Positions 63,389-64,000 of a DNA stretch of 64,000 nucleotides are shown here, in pieces (the stretch's first letter is position 1; each line of letters opens with the position of its first letter). A program made the position numbers and the translations under genes. This DNA comes from Nymphaea colorata (Eukaryota > Streptophyta > Magnoliopsida > Nymphaeales > Nymphaeaceae), in contig NW_022204508.1 in the NCBI RefSeq assembly GCF_008831285.2, positions 992,001 to 1,056,000 on the forward strand, read 5' to 3'. Under the pieces are notes generated by a model that was given only the letters and a program-made list of their open reading frames with translations, did not search any database and was not told the DNA's origin.

Positions 63389-64000
63389 TCGACATGAAAC
63401 TGAAAAAAAAAAAGAATGGAAGGAGAAAAATTTTCACATATATATATAGAGAGAGAGTTGCTTTCTAGTGACGATAATTCATGCGCAAGGACTTAATTAG
63501 GTTGGATATATCTGAATATTAACCTTATTTTGAATCCATTTAACTGGATCTAGTTAAAAAATGATCCCTTCGTAGCCAAATTCGATCTACTAAAGATCCA
63601 ACCCAGTTATGTTTAAATTTGGGATCTCATGCTGTCGAAATTCAGCTATAAAAGATAAAGCCCAAGACCGAATCAAAATAGACACAATCCTGATAGCTCA
63701 AATACAAAAGAATTGAATCCAATGTGAATCCAAACCATTGATGATCGAGTACAAAAAATATGGTTTTGAATAGAATTGAAGCAATGCTGCGATGGGATGC
63801 TGACGGATTGGATCAGATATACCCTTAATCATATCTACTTTCTCGGATATTAACATATTCTGATTCAAATTAGGAATCTGATTTGAATACAAATGAAGAA
63901 AAGTCATATCCGAATCTGAATCCGAAATTCGATTTCACAATCTGAATCCAACTTTTATAGTATTATCTGAATCCAAATTTTGAACTGAATTTTGCCAATT

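Larger units (their letters stand above)
60566..64000 (+). repeat. Paralogous block, right copy (runs off window end)
   Basis: Direct repeat of the block starting at 29,358, offset about 31.2 kb. The first 500 bp contain several gtcagtaa/ttactgacag-type words in both orientations. It keeps longer versions of some parts (a 369-bp MITE at 62.78 kb against 216 bp at 32.01 kb) and lacks the extra segment seen near 29.9-30.3 kb. Confidence 0.85.

Overview
The window is nuclear DNA of a flowering plant. The evidence is a Ty3/gypsy chromovirus primed by initiator-Met tRNA, a plant-type LINE, several hAT-type MITE families and a coiled-coil NB-ARC-LRR (CNL) resistance-gene relic. I cannot name the species. 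I see no intact protein-coding gene and no tRNA, rRNA or CRISPR array. The coding content is transposon remains plus one dead NLR gene.

Region 1 (1 to about 29,355) is an uninterrupted AT-rich tandem array that continues off the left edge. It is built on three levels: related subunits of about 100-135 bp share a core like acttgtgatttcaatc; these form blocks of about 345 and 483 bp; and these form a higher-order unit of about 3.15 kb. The right part (16,335-28,695) is three near-identical unit copies plus a shortened fourth. The left part is an irregular mosaic with spacings from 1.4 to 3.6 kb. Each full unit carries one segment of about 185 bp in reversed orientation. There is a poly-A/degraded patch near 4.9-5.1 kb and an indel-rich right edge.

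Region 2 (29,358-33,272) is a non-coding block whose paralogue starts at 60,566 and runs to the window end, same orientation, 31.2 kb apart. Both copies carry the same MITE insertions at the same target sites, so the MITEs predate the copying.

Region 3 (33,273-46,260) is transposon-rich. A LINE relic on the minus strand (about 43,855 down to about 37,000) was broken by a MITE (43,149-43,587, 8-bp target duplication) and by a 5,021-bp gypsy element (37,728-42,748; two 400-bp LTRs, 5-bp target duplication catct). The gypsy genes are ruined by stops, frameshifts and deletions. A CpG-dense patch and a TATA-bearing, LTR-like segment follow.

Region 4 (48,391-51,888, minus) is a CNL pseudogene with recognisable coiled-coil, P-loop, kinase-2, GLPL, LHD (MHD-position) and LRR parts, at least eight in-frame stops and several frameshifts. 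A 47-bp tandem repeat upstream carries a TATA-like box in each unit.

Region 5 (52,190-60,565) is non-coding: microsatellites, a long G-run, two CAGGGGC-type MITEs with perfect 8-bp target duplications, and AT-rich strand-asymmetric DNA that looks like old retrotransposon untranslated sequence.
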